The translations under genes and the position numbers were made by a program. The notes under the pieces are model-generated. The model was not told the DNA's origin, searched no databases, and worked only from the letters and a program-made list of their open reading frames with translations. A stretch of DNA of 27,577 nucleotides from JABFRJ01 sp031365465. Lineage in GTDB: Bacteria > Pseudomonadota > Alphaproteobacteria > Rhizobiales > Hyphomicrobiaceae. Shown here in pieces: positions 6,570 through 15,308 of the stretch. The stretch's first letter is position 1. Each line of letters starts with the position of its first letter. The DNA lies in contig JANLYD010000282.1 of assembly GCA_031365465.1 (NCBI GenBank), positions 1 through 27,577 on the forward strand, read 5' to 3'.

Positions 6570-7903
6570 GCGGGCGTGAGGCGTGACGCAAACTGCCGTG
6601 GCAGACGTTGCGCCGCCAGCGACCGTGACGCGACCAAAGTGACGGGCGCTCGGTTACTCAGCATCAGGCCCCAGTTCAACGCCAGAAGCAGATGGAAATG
6701 TCGCCAGTGGTCGAGATCGATCACGAAGCCTTCTAGCGCGTGTGCGACAAAGGCCGCGAAAACCACCAGAAACAAGCCTTGCGTCTCGCTTCTCTGCAAG
6801 GCGTGCCGCGCGCCGAACAGCACGGTGCCCGCAACGATCATCGCGAAGACGAGTCCGCCGAGCCAGCCCGCATTCATGAACATCGACAGGTAAACGTTGT
6901 GGGCTTCTTCCATGTGGTAGAAGCCGTCGAACTGTTGCGCACCGAGCCCGAACGGGTGCGCAAGAATCAATTTCTTGGCTTTCGCCTGACCGCCGAAACG
7001 GCCCTCCGGCCCTTCGTCGTAACTTTGCGTCAGCGTCGCGCGCTCGCTCAGCAAATCGGCGACGACGTCGAATTGCAAGGCCACGAGGATCAGCAGCGTG
7101 CACGCCAGGCCCGCACCACCTACCGCCGCCACGATCGACAACCGCCGCGCTGCAGTGGGTGCGGTGACGAAAGCGAAATAAGCATAGATGGCCGTCGCCA
7201 CCGCGAGGCCGAACCAAGCGCCACGACTGAAGCTCAACAGAACGCCGGCGACGAACAGTGTCAACGCGAGGCTTGCGAACAGCTTGACTATTCGCCGTGA
7301 TTGCCCAAGCAAAACGTGCATCAGGTAGACCGAGGGCAACACCAGCGATGCACCGAACACGTTGGGATCCTTGAACGTGCCGGACACGCGACCATAAAGC
7401 GTGAAGATGTCGTAGGCACCGGCGAATAGCCCGAGATAGCCAGTAAATCCTGCTGTCGCCGCGATCATCGCCGCCGCGACCGCGCCGTTGCAGATCAATT
7501 GCGCATGGCGCTTCGGCGCATTCGCCACAAACGCCGCGAGCATCAGCGATACTGCCGTCAGAAACAGCGTCACCGCGGTGTGGGTGAGCGCGCGCGGAAG
7601 ATCGATCGCTGCGAGCACGGCGAACACGGCGCAGCCCACCGGCACCAGGGTCACGGCCATATAGGCGATCAGACCCGGCGTCATCGTGGCGAGGCCGAGT
7701 GCGGGCAGCAGGATCAACAGTCCGGCGGCGAACACGTCGAACGGCGCGGGTTCGGTGAAGACGATGGCACCGGCGGCGATCGTCAGCCAGACCAGCGCGA
7801 GCGCAATTTTATGCGCAAGGCTTTTTGTCATGTGCGCGGGCGCAGCAGCCGTCTCGGATGGCCGCGCCATCATCAAGCCAACGGTACTGGCATGAGCGCT
7901 CAT
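6554..7903 (-). CDS. O-antigen ligase / Wzy-type polymerase family membrane protein
   Basis: The 449-residue protein is strongly hydrophobic with about ten to twelve membrane segments. It has the Wzy_C/O-antigen-ligase signatures: GTFKDPNVFGASLVLP near residue 190, LLSFSRGAWFGLA near 235, a long periplasmic loop (ATLTQSYDEGPEGRFGGQAK), then HPFGLGAQQF and AHNVYLSMFMNAGWLGG. Such proteins polymerise or ligate undecaprenyl-linked glycans on the periplasmic face of the inner membrane. Here, as the last gene of the minus exopolysaccharide arm, a Wzy-like polymerase role is most likely. Its ATG is 3 bp after the stop of the priming transferase, indicating translational coupling. The N-terminal ~25 residues are non-conserved and an internal ATG (MTKSLAHKIAL) is an alternative start. 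The 3' end overlaps paaE on the opposite strand. Confidence 0.88.
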   Translation of the reverse strand: MSAHASTVGLMMARPSETAAAPAHMTKSLAHKIALALVWLTIAAGAIVFTEPAPFDVFAAGLLILLPALGLATMTPGLIAYMAVTLVPVGCAVFAVLAAIDLPRALTHTAVTLFLTAVSLMLAAFVANAPKRHAQLICNGAVAAAMIAATAGFTGYLGLFAGAYDIFTLYGRVSGTFKDPNVFGASLVLPSVYLMHVLLGQSRRIVKLFASLALTLFVAGVLLSFSRGAWFGLAVATAIYAYFAFVTAPTAARRLSIVAAVGGAGLACTLLILVALQFDVVADLLSERATLTQSYDEGPEGRFGGQAKAKKLILAHPFGLGAQQFDGFYHMEEAHNVYLSMFMNAGWLGGLVFAMIVAGTVLFGARHALQRSETQGLFLVVFAAFVAHALEGFVIDLDHWRHFHLLLALNWGLMLSNRAPVTLVASRSLAAQRLPRQFASRLTPAHIAS

Positions 7904-7906
7904 CGC

Positions 7907-9403
7907 TTAGTACGCATTGTCGGTCGAGAGAAGCGCTACCGGCGTCTTGGCCAGAATGTAGAGATCCAACCACACCGACCAGTTCTCAATATAGTCGAGG
8001 TCGAACTCGACGCGCTTCTGGATTTTCTCGGAGGTATCGGTTTCGCCGCGCCAGCCGTTGATCTGCGCCCAACCGGTGATGCCGGGCTTCACTTTGTGGC
8101 GCGCAAAGTAACCGTCGACGACGTCGGGATAGAGCCGGTCGGCGGCTTTCGCCTGCACAGCGTGAGGACGCGGGCCCACAAGCGACAGGGTGCCGAGCAG
8201 CACGTTGAACAGTTGCGGCAGTTCATCGAGGCTGGTCTTGCGGATGATGCGGCCGACGCGGGTGACGCGCGGATCGTTCTTGGTCACCAGCTTGGTGGCC
8301 GTCACATCAGACCGGTCGGTAAACATCGAACGAAACTTGTAGACCTCGATCAGCTCGTTGTTGAAGCCATAGCGCTTCTGCCGGAAAATCGCGGGACCTT
8401 TGCTTTCGTATTTTACGGCGAGGGCCACGGCGGCCATCACTGGCGCCAGCAACACGATTGCGAGCGTTGCGATGATCTTGTCGAACAGCCATTTGGCGCA
8501 GGCGTCCCAACCGGAGATCGGCCGTTCGCACAGATCGATGACCGGCACGGACCCGATATAGGAATATGCGCGCTTATGGAAACGCAGTGTCGACGCGGTC
8601 GCCGCCAAGCGCACGTCGATCGGCAGTTCGGTGATGCGGCTCAACAGCATTGTGACGCGCGACTCAGCGGCCAGCGGCAGTGCCATGATCAACATGTCGA
8701 CGTGAGCACTGCGGGAAAAGGCTTTCAGTGCATCGATGTTGCCGAGGCAGGGCACGTTCGCAATCGAGGTGACGGCGCGCTCGTCGGTGCGATCATCAAA
8801 CACGCCGCAAATACGCACGTCGGAGCTTAGATCATTTTGCAATTGCGCGATCAGGGCTTCGCTCGATCCGCCACTGCCGTAGATGATGGCGTTGCGCGTG
8901 AAGTGACCGGCGCGCGTTGCAGCCTGCGCGAAATACAAAAGTGCGAAGCGGCCAATGCCGAGACTGACAAGGCCGGAAACGTACCACACCGCGAGCCATA
9001 CGCGACTGAAGTCAGGGGCGACTTTCAAAAAGAATAGGCTGGCTATCAAGGCCGCGACCGCAACCGTCCAGCCGAGCATCAGATGTCCGGTGGCGCGCAG
9101 GGGCGTGCGCAATGCTGCGATGCTGTAGAGCCCCAGGCCCTGAAAAATCGAAGTAGCGATCAGAGCTGTGAAGATCGGGGCCAGCAAGTAATTGGCGCCA
9201 TCCGCCAGTTGGGCGGGACTAATGTAAAGCTGCGCGATCACGGCGCCGAGCCCGACGAGAGCGCAGATTTCAGCGGCGCGTGCGGCGATGGCGAACGTCG
9301 CGGGTGTCACCACGACCGAGGTGAACGAGCGAAAGACAGACGGTTGTGTAGACCTTGTGTCGGCTGAGACGGCCTGCATCGTCGTGTCGGTGGCGCTTGC
9401 CAT
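7907..9403 (-). CDS. Polyprenyl-phosphate sugar-1-phosphate transferase (WcaJ/PssY-like)
   Basis: The 498-residue protein has the two-part layout of exopolysaccharide priming enzymes. The N-terminal half holds four to five membrane segments and a Rossmann-like CoA-binding-type domain (AIIYGSGGSSEALIAQL, ICGVFDDRTDE). The C-terminal bacterial sugar transferase domain contains KRYGFNNELIEVYKFRSM, RVTRVGRIIRKTSLDELPQL, LGTLSLVGPRPHAV and KPGITGWAQINGWRGETD. It transfers a sugar 1-phosphate, probably glucose-1-P or a relative, from a nucleotide sugar to undecaprenyl phosphate and so starts the repeat unit. The start is uncertain. ATG 9403 is chosen because the stretch up to the ATG at 9448 has poor codon use (including TTA) and no clear ribosome-binding site. 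It lies between the GT4 gene and the ligase/polymerase gene. Confidence 0.92.
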   Translation of the reverse strand: MASATDTTMQAVSADTRSTQPSVFRSFTSVVVTPATFAIAARAAEICALVGLGAVIAQLYISPAQLADGANYLLAPIFTALIATSIFQGLGLYSIAALRTPLRATGHLMLGWTVAVAALIASLFFLKVAPDFSRVWLAVWYVSGLVSLGIGRFALLYFAQAATRAGHFTRNAIIYGSGGSSEALIAQLQNDLSSDVRICGVFDDRTDERAVTSIANVPCLGNIDALKAFSRSAHVDMLIMALPLAAESRVTMLLSRITELPIDVRLAATASTLRFHKRAYSYIGSVPVIDLCERPISGWDACAKWLFDKIIATLAIVLLAPVMAAVALAVKYESKGPAIFRQKRYGFNNELIEVYKFRSMFTDRSDVTATKLVTKNDPRVTRVGRIIRKTSLDELPQLFNVLLGTLSLVGPRPHAVQAKAADRLYPDVVDGYFARHKVKPGITGWAQINGWRGETDTSEKIQKRVEFDLDYIENWSVWLDLYILAKTPVALLSTDNAY

Positions 9404-9498
9404 GGGGTTTAACGTCCAGATTTGATGCGTCGTTCGTGTCGATCGCATCAAAGCAGGGATCGTGCCAATTTCTGACGTTTACCACTGTTACGGTCGCG

Positions 9499-10668
9499 TC
9501 AAGCGGCGACCTGCAGTTGCTTCGACGCGCCGTAGAAAGCAGTGATCGTGCCTGCCATGGTCGCCACCGAAAAGCGGTCGCGGATCGCCTCGCGCAGCGC
9601 CTTAGCGTTGTCCTGCAGGGCTTTCGGCGTCGCCAGCGCACCGAGCATCGCGTTTGCCAACGCGGGACTGTCACCCGGCGGCAGCAACGGGCCGAACGGT
9701 TCAGCGATTATTTCCGGGATGCCGCCGACGTTCGTTGCAAGCAACGGGAGACCGGCTGCCACGGCTTCGAGAACGATGTAGGGCAAACTTTCGGCCCGCG
9801 AAGGAACCAGCAAAACCCGTCCCATTGCGAACGCCTCACGCGCGCGCATCATGCCGGGGAAGGTCACGAGGTCGGCGAGGCCGAGCGACTGCGCCTGGCG
9901 CTTGAACTTTTCGGCATCCGGGCCGTCGCCTGCAAAAACCGCTGTAGCGCGGCGCTCCTTGTTGACGATCGCCAATGCTTCAAGCGCCACGTCGACGCCT
10001 TTCAGCATGCGCAACTCGCCGACGTAGACGAAATCGGCGGCATTCGTATCGCTCGTGAGTGGCAAGAATTCAGTGGCAAGCAGTCCGTTCGTGACGACCT
10101 TCGTCGAGCACTGCGGTACGCCGATCTGGGTAGCGTAGCGGTCGGCCGCGAACTGACTTTCGAACAGGATACCGTCGGTCCAGGTTTCAAGGCGACGCTC
10201 GAGGGCACCATAGAACTGACCTGCGAGTGTGGTCGGCGGATAATGAAGGCTGCCGCCGTGCGGCGTATAAAAGCACTGCAAACCGGGGGTTTGTTTCTTT
10301 GCGGCGCTGGCGGCGAGCCGGGCATACGCACCGCCCTTGGCGCCGTGGCCGTGAAGCACGTCAACCGCCAGTTCGCGCGACAAGGCGACGACCTGGCGCC
10401 ACGCCCGATAGTCGCCGAGACCGATATCGCGGGCCATTGGCAGGCGATGCAAGCCCAACAGCAATTTCGGCGCGACCGCGAGCAGCCGCGTTTCAGTGAG
10501 CGCATCACCGTTCGCTGCACAGACGATGCCGACCCGTTGGCCGAGAGCTGCCTGAGCTGCAGCCAAATCGAGCACGTGCCGGAACAGTCCGCCGACGGGC
10601 GCGCGAAGACAATGCAACACGGCGTGAGAACGGACGCTACCGGGAGCTAGCTGAATACTCAGGGACAC
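9499..10668 (-). CDS. Glycosyltransferase family 4 protein
   Basis: The 389-residue protein has a GT-B fold pattern. The N-terminal acceptor side has a Gly-rich loop (RAPVGGLFRHVLDLAAAQA). The C-terminal donor side has FVYVGELRMLKGVDVALEAL, AVFAGDGPDAEKFKRQA and the E-x7-E element SRAESLPYIVLEAVAAG, followed by LATNVGGIPEII. These are GT4 retaining-transferase signatures. It probably adds a sugar to the lipid-linked exopolysaccharide repeat at the inner face of the inner membrane. I place the start at a GTG (10668) with GAGG seven bases upstream. An upstream in-frame ATG at 10788 would run 86 bp into the export lipoprotein gene and add a Ser/Arg-rich non-family segment. The gene is 34 bp after the export gene. 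Confidence 0.9.
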   Translation of the reverse strand: MSLSIQLAPGSVRSHAVLHCLRAPVGGLFRHVLDLAAAQAALGQRVGIVCAANGDALTETRLLAVAPKLLLGLHRLPMARDIGLGDYRAWRQVVALSRELAVDVLHGHGAKGGAYARLAASAAKKQTPGLQCFYTPHGGSLHYPPTTLAGQFYGALERRLETWTDGILFESQFAADRYATQIGVPQCSTKVVTNGLLATEFLPLTSDTNAADFVYVGELRMLKGVDVALEALAIVNKERRATAVFAGDGPDAEKFKRQAQSLGLADLVTFPGMMRAREAFAMGRVLLVPSRAESLPYIVLEAVAAGLPLLATNVGGIPEIIAEPFGPLLPPGDSPALANAMLGALATPKALQDNAKALREAIRDRFSVATMAGTITAFYGASKQLQVAA

Positions 10669-10702
10669 GGAACGCCTCACGCAAACAAACGCGCGGCCGT
10701 TC

Positions 10703-11398
10703 TCAGAACCACCGCTCCTTGACGAAAATCGTGTCACCGGGGCGCACTTCGGCATCGCCACCGACTTCGATTTTCTCGACAACTCCATTTATACGGCGCG
10801 TTATCTGAACTTTTCGTTCATTGGCCCGATCGGAAAATCCACCAGCAACGGCGACGGCTGCATCGACCGTCAGCCCGCCGATATAGGGATATTGACCGGC
10901 GGTGCGGATTTCACCCAGAATAAAAAACGGTCGATATTGCTGAATATCGACCGTTACGTGGGGATCGCGCACGAATTCGGAACCCAATTTTGCTTTCAAT
11001 ATAGATTCCAGTCTACGCGTCGATGCGCCCCGCGCCTGGATATTGCCGACCAGAGGCACAGAAATGTAGCCTTCGTTATCGACGATATAGATGCGGGACA
11101 GACTGGGTTGCGCGTACACAAAAACCCGCAATTTATCGCCGCTATCCAGCTTATACGCGCCAGAAGACTTAACGGGCGACACAAGGTCGTCGTCGGATGT
11201 TTCGCGCATGGTGATCGAAGACCAGCCGGCAATCGCGGTGCCTTCCGAGTGCACGATTGGCAAGGGTGCATCGATGATGACGGTGGTGTCGCCAAATGTG
11301 GCGCCATCGAGCGAGCTGACAGTGGTGGCGCATCCGCCGAGCACGGCGCACATGCAAGCCAGTATTGCCACTACTCGTGGCGATAAAGAACGCGACAT
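10703..11398 (-). CDS. Polysaccharide export lipoprotein (OPX/Wza-like)
   Basis: The 231-residue protein starts with a signal peptide ending in the lipobox LGGC (Cys23), so it is a predicted lipoprotein. The polysaccharide export domain follows: YKLDSGDKLRVFVYAQPSLS, VDNEGYISVPLVGNIQARGA, VTVDIQQYRPFFILGEI. It ends with one SLBB-type repeat (GQYPYIGGLTVDAAVAVAGG, VRPGDTIFVKERWF). OPX proteins form the outer-membrane or periplasmic channel for exopolysaccharide export with a Wzz/GumC-type inner-membrane partner, here encoded divergently at 11566. It is shorter than E. coli Wza (about 380 residues) and lacks the C-terminal amphipathic helix that forms the Wza outer-membrane pore, similar to the short OPX class. 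First gene of the minus arm. Confidence 0.94.
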   Translation of the reverse strand: MSRSLSPRVVAILACMCAVLGGCATTVSSLDGATFGDTTVIIDAPLPIVHSEGTAIAGWSSITMRETSDDDLVSPVKSSGAYKLDSGDKLRVFVYAQPSLSRIYIVDNEGYISVPLVGNIQARGASTRRLESILKAKLGSEFVRDPHVTVDIQQYRPFFILGEIRTAGQYPYIGGLTVDAAVAVAGGFSDRANERKVQITRRINGVVEKIEVGGDAEVRPGDTIFVKERWF

Positions 11399-11565
11399 CG
11401 GAACTGGCCTTATCCAAACTTCTCGGCATCTCTATCTAATGGTCGGCAGGTTAATAAATGCTTTTCGGTTGTGCCGTTTCGAAAGACTTTAAGTGAAAAG
11501 CAACTTCGTGAGGTTTAACTGCCTCAAGTCTTCGCAGTGGCATTCCGAACCGAGACACCAAGTCC
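11399..11565. promoter_or_regulatory. Divergent promoter region of the exopolysaccharide locus
   Basis: This 167-bp gap separates the export lipoprotein gene (leftward) from the GumC-like gene (rightward), so promoters for both arms must lie in or near it. It is more AT-rich than its surroundings. It contains the palindrome TGAGG-8 nt-CCTCA (11509-11513 with 11522-11526), flanked by AGACTT and AAGTCT arms. I see no convincing -35/-10 pair. Confidence 0.4.
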
Positions 11566-13713
11566 ATGTCGTCCACCACCTCGCCCACCGCTGGGCCATC
11601 ACCCGACCACATCGATCTCGGCAGGGTGGTGCGTGCGGTTTCCCGCAAGTTGCCGGTCCTGCTGGTGTTGTCGGGGATCGTCGGGGCGGGAACTGCGGGC
11701 GTATTGTCGACGATGTCGCCCAAATATCTGTCGCAGGCGCAGCTCGAAGTGCGCGGCACCGGCGGCAGCGATCTCGCCGGTCGGCCGGACAAGGAAGCCG
11801 TCGGCACACACGTTCGCGGGCTGATGTCGACGGAGCTGGCGCTCAAAATGTCGGCTGCGCTCGAGCTCACGAAACACCCCGATTTCAACAGTGCATTGCC
11901 GCCTGCGGATCTTTACGGACGGCTGTGGCGAATGGCCGGCGTTAGCGGCGCGAAGGCGGGCGAGACTGACGAGGACCGCTTGATGCAGGCCTATTTCAAA
12001 GCCGTAAGGGCCTATCAGGTACGAGACACTCGCAGCATCATCGTCGATTGCACCACGTCGAGCGCAAAATCTTCGGCCGACTGCGCCAATGTGCTGGCCG
12101 ATCTCTATCGCAACAGTTTGAGCGGACGCGCCACTAGCGAAAGTTCCGACTTGCGGGCCAAGCTCGCGCCACAGGTCGAGCGGCTGACGCGTGAGGCTGC
12201 GGAAGCAGAATCGGTCGCAACCGAATTCCGCGGCAAGGCCAATCTGTTTCAAGGCGGCGCGCAGGCAACCCTGCTCAAAGACCAGCAACTGAGCGAGATA
12301 ACGGCGGAACTGACGCGCGCGGCGACGGCGCGCAGTGACGCCGAGGCGCGTGCCACTGCAGCGCGTGAAATGAATTTGCGCGGCATGGCCGCCGCCAATC
12401 CCGACGTGCAGAAATCTGCACTCATCCCACGCATGGACGAGCAACGAGTGACGCTGGAACGGCAGATTTCCGAATTGTCGGCAACGCTGCTACGCGGTCA
12501 TCCGCGCATGAAGCAACTGGCGTCCGAACTGGCCGGACTGCAGACGCAGATCCGGACCGAAGTGCAAAAAGTGGTGGAGAGCCTAGGCAACGATGCGCGC
12601 ATCGCCGCCGACCGGGAAGCCGGTGTGCGCCGCCGGCTCGACGACATGAAGCGCACAGTCGTGACGTCGGCGCCGGATTCGGCGAAGTTGGTGCAGCTCG
12701 AAAATCAGGCCAAAACGAAGCGTGCGGAACTGGAGCGCTTGCAACGGCAGTACGAAGCGGCGGCATCGAGTGCGGGCGCGGGTGTCGGGGCGGTGGAAGT
12801 GGAGATCGTTTCGCGAGCCTATCCGTCGAATGAAAAAGTGTTCCCGAAGATCGGTACGATGGCGCCGCTTGCAGCTTTTGCAACACTGATGCTGGGCTTC
12901 GCGCTAACGCTGACGCGTGAACTTGTGCGCGGCGCGCGTCCAGTCGTTAGCGGCGCAACAAGCGTTGCAACGGTTGCTTCGACGTTTGCTGCCAAGCCCG
13001 CAGCGGATGCTACGACATCGATCACTTCTGCCACCGCGAGAACCGTCGCGACGACGGCTTTTCCGCCGGCGACGATCGCCATTCCTTCCGCTGTCGCGAC
13101 CGCCATCGCAAAACTTGCCACCGGCGAGCGGGGGTTCCGCGTGCTTATTGCACCGGCAGTCAAAGCAGGCGCGGAAGCTGAAGCGCTGGCATTGGCTGAG
13201 GCTTTGGCGCGCGACGCGCGGGTTATACTGCTCGGCTGGAATGGCGGCGGGGAAGCACTGGCGATGGCGGCCGGCGTGCAAAACAGCGTGGGAACGGCAC
13301 AGCTGTTAACAGGCGATGCTTCGCTTGAAGAGGCCACGCAACGATTGGCCGGTACGGCCCTCGACGTCATCGCTGCCGGGGTCGGCGGCGACACGATCGA
13401 CGGCGATAGCGCTGCACAACTGCTCGATACGCTCGACGAAATGTATGACTTCATCGTCGTCTGCGCGCCTACGGCGATTGCCGCCGGGCTGTTTGCGGCT
13501 GTGCAAGGCCGTTTCGATGCGGGTGTGCTGGTGACGGACACGCCGCTGCCGACGTCCCAGAATGGCACGTCGATCGCCTTTCTGGGATTTGACGTTGCTG
13601 ATTTCCCGGTGCTCGGCATCGGACGCAGCAGCGGGCGTACAGACGGTATCCGGCAGGCACCAAGGCGCGACCACCGCGTTCGCCCGGCAGTCAACGCGAT
13701 AAGACTTCCTTAA
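11566..13713 (+). CDS. Wzz/GumC-like chain-length protein with degenerate BY-kinase-like C-terminus
   Basis: The 715-residue protein has the polysaccharide co-polymerase layout. TM1 is at about residues 28-50. A large periplasmic region follows with coiled coil at about 195-405 (LREAAEAESVATEFRGK-type heptads and RGHPRMKQLASELAGLQTQI, the GumC/ExoP signature). A Pro-containing segment precedes TM2 at about 430-450. After TM2 an Ala/Thr/Val-rich linker (460-515) leads to a domain at about 522-690 that follows the order of a tyrosine autokinase (ERGFRVLIAP, DARVILLGWNG, YDFIVVCAP). The P-loop GKS/T is absent: the expected position reads APAVKAGAEAEALALAEALA. The C-terminus also lacks a Tyr cluster. 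It probably controls chain length or export with the OPX protein at 10703 but is unlikely to phosphorylate. The ATG at 11566 is the first in a long uninterrupted frame. Confidence 0.9.
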   Translation: MSSTTSPTAGPSPDHIDLGRVVRAVSRKLPVLLVLSGIVGAGTAGVLSTMSPKYLSQAQLEVRGTGGSDLAGRPDKEAVGTHVRGLMSTELALKMSAALELTKHPDFNSALPPADLYGRLWRMAGVSGAKAGETDEDRLMQAYFKAVRAYQVRDTRSIIVDCTTSSAKSSADCANVLADLYRNSLSGRATSESSDLRAKLAPQVERLTREAAEAESVATEFRGKANLFQGGAQATLLKDQQLSEITAELTRAATARSDAEARATAAREMNLRGMAAANPDVQKSALIPRMDEQRVTLERQISELSATLLRGHPRMKQLASELAGLQTQIRTEVQKVVESLGNDARIAADREAGVRRRLDDMKRTVVTSAPDSAKLVQLENQAKTKRAELERLQRQYEAAASSAGAGVGAVEVEIVSRAYPSNEKVFPKIGTMAPLAAFATLMLGFALTLTRELVRGARPVVSGATSVATVASTFAAKPAADATTSITSATARTVATTAFPPATIAIPSAVATAIAKLATGERGFRVLIAPAVKAGAEAEALALAEALARDARVILLGWNGGGEALAMAAGVQNSVGTAQLLTGDASLEEATQRLAGTALDVIAAGVGGDTIDGDSAAQLLDTLDEMYDFIVVCAPTAIAAGLFAAVQGRFDAGVLVTDTPLPTSQNGTSIAFLGFDVADFPVLGIGRSSGRTDGIRQAPRRDHRVRPAVNAIRLP

Positions 13714-13854
13714 CTGAAACGGGCATTTACGAACGGCGTCGGGAATCGAAAGTGCTACGCCCGCGCAATCGTTGCACGCTTCTTGCTTGGATGGGACCAA
13801 CTGCGCAGCCCACGTTGCGCGCTGCCTTCACGTCCAACAGAGCGGTCCCCGTTC

Positions 13855-14925
13855 ATGAGCCGTCGTAGTACAAAATTTTTGAAGGCGGCTTTGTCGGCTC
13901 TGCACTACAGCGGCGTCGGCGAGTTGATGTCGCCGCTGACGAGCGGGCTCGGCGCGATCTTCATGCTGCACAACGTGGCACCGGACGCGCCGGAAGCGTT
14001 CTCGCCCAACCGCATTCTCAAGATCACACCCGAGTTTCTGGACCTGACGATCCGTCAGACGATGGAGGCCGGATTCGATGTGCTGTCGCTCGACGAAGTC
14101 GCCCAGCGCTTGATAGAGCCAGGAAAGCCCGGCCGGCCATTCGTCGCCTTCACGCTCGACGATGCCTATCGCGACAACCTCGACTATGCAGCCCCCGTGT
14201 TCAAGCGGTATGGCGCGCCGTACGCGGTGTATGCGCCGATCGACTATGTCGACGGGCACGGCGACTTGTGGTGGCTGGCGTTGGAAAAAGTGATCGCCAA
14301 GGTGACGCGCGTGACGTGCGTGATCATCGACGAAAAATTGTCGCTACCAGCCGTGACGGTGGCCGAAAAAGACGCGGCCTATCACACGATCTACTGGCGT
14401 CTGAGAAAGATCGACGAAACAGTCGCGCGCTCCATCGTCGCCGACCTGTGCAGAGCCGCCGGCATCGACACGAGCATGATGTGCCGCGACTTGGTGCTGG
14501 ATTGGGACGGCTTGCGCGCCTTGGCCAAAGATCCGCTCGTCACCATCGGCGGGCACACGTTACGGCACTATGCGTTGGCAAAACTCGGCGCGAAGGCTGC
14601 GCGTCACGAGATGATCTCGAGCATCAAACGGCTGGAAAGCGAGTTGCAGCGCCCAATCCGCCACTTCAGCTATCCGTTCGGCGATGCCTGCAGTGCGGGT
14701 GAACGTGAATTCGATCTGGCGCGCGAACTCGGATTGCACACCGCCGTGACCACCCGCAAGGGGATGATCCACGCGCATCACGGTGCGACACTGACGTCGC
14801 TGCCGCGCGTTTCGCTGAATGGCGATTATCAAGATGTGCGCTACACGAAGGCGTTGTTGTCGGGCGCGCCGTTCGCGCTCTACGATCTCGCCAAAACCTT
14901 CGTGCCCGGGACACGGGCCGCCTGA
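13855..14925 (+). CDS. Polysaccharide deacetylase (NodB-homology, CE4)
   Basis: The 356-residue protein has the CE4 order of motifs. Motif 1 is FTLDDAYRDN near residue 98 (the usual TFDDG reads TLDDA). Motif 2 is IGGHTLRHYAL near 230, which supplies the H-x3-H metal ligands. FSYPFGDACSAG lies near 280. The family removes N- or O-acetyl groups from polysaccharides in a metal-dependent way. Next to the exopolysaccharide genes it probably modifies the exported polymer. No signal peptide is obvious, so action on a cytoplasmic lipid-linked intermediate or a non-classical location is possible. The ATG at 13855 gives a basic N-terminus (MSRRSTKFLKAALS). The frame is open to 13783 but with a non-family stretch. 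It follows the GumC-like gene by 141 bp and may have its own promoter. Confidence 0.88.
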   Translation: MSRRSTKFLKAALSALHYSGVGELMSPLTSGLGAIFMLHNVAPDAPEAFSPNRILKITPEFLDLTIRQTMEAGFDVLSLDEVAQRLIEPGKPGRPFVAFTLDDAYRDNLDYAAPVFKRYGAPYAVYAPIDYVDGHGDLWWLALEKVIAKVTRVTCVIIDEKLSLPAVTVAEKDAAYHTIYWRLRKIDETVARSIVADLCRAAGIDTSMMCRDLVLDWDGLRALAKDPLVTIGGHTLRHYALAKLGAKAARHEMISSIKRLESELQRPIRHFSYPFGDACSAGEREFDLARELGLHTAVTTRKGMIHAHHGATLTSLPRVSLNGDYQDVRYTKALLSGAPFALYDLAKTFVPGTRAA

Positions 14926-14937
14926 GACACTAATGCC

Positions 14938-15165
14938 TCACGGACGTGGGGCGGGACGGTCGCGATTGTACATCCACGACACGATGAGCATGGCGATGGG
15001 CACCCAGCCGACGCCCGCCACGACATAAAATAGTGTGGTGAGGACGCCGCCCATGGCCGGCAGACTGCTGGTCGCAAAGACCATAACCAGCAGCGAATAG
15101 ACGATCAGCAACAGCAGCAATCCGATGGTGCCGGCGAATTTTCGGACGGGGTTCGACATGGCCAT
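14938..15165 (-). CDS. DUF2842 family small membrane protein
   Basis: The 75-residue protein has a basic start (MAMSNPVRKFAG) and two membrane segments (about residues 12-31 and 43-64, the second reading FYVVAGVGWVPIAMLIVSWM), then a short charged tail (YNRDRPAPRP). This matches DUF2842, a family found almost only in Alphaproteobacteria, with no known function. The start at 15165 is preceded by AGGTG at good spacing. A much longer frame upstream to 15450 is Arg/Ser-rich and is the shadow of ctaA. The gene is convergent with the deacetylase (12 bp apart) and divergent from ctaA, a common neighbour arrangement for small inner-membrane genes near respiratory loci. Confidence 0.82.
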   Translation of the reverse strand: MAMSNPVRKFAGTIGLLLLLIVYSLLVMVFATSSLPAMGGVLTTLFYVVAGVGWVPIAMLIVSWMYNRDRPAPRP

Positions 15166-15308
15166 TCGGGCACCTGCATCTCGGGGCAGCCGCGAAACGG
15201 AGCGCGCTGCTTGAACGCATTGCCCGACGCGCGATGCCGGCTTACCAGAGGGCGACACTGGCGCGGTATCTATACAGCAGACGCCGCGATTGCAGCGGGA
15301 TCGAGCAG

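Noticed and set aside
7499..8830. Long plus-strand ORFs opposite the priming transferase and ligase genes
   Set aside because: They are antisense to genes with strong family motifs and are rich in Arg, His and Gln, as expected for shadows.
10669..10788. Longer start for the GT4 transferase
   Set aside because: It would overlap the export lipoprotein gene by 86 bp and add a Ser/Arg-rich segment; the GTG at 10668 has a better ribosome-binding site.
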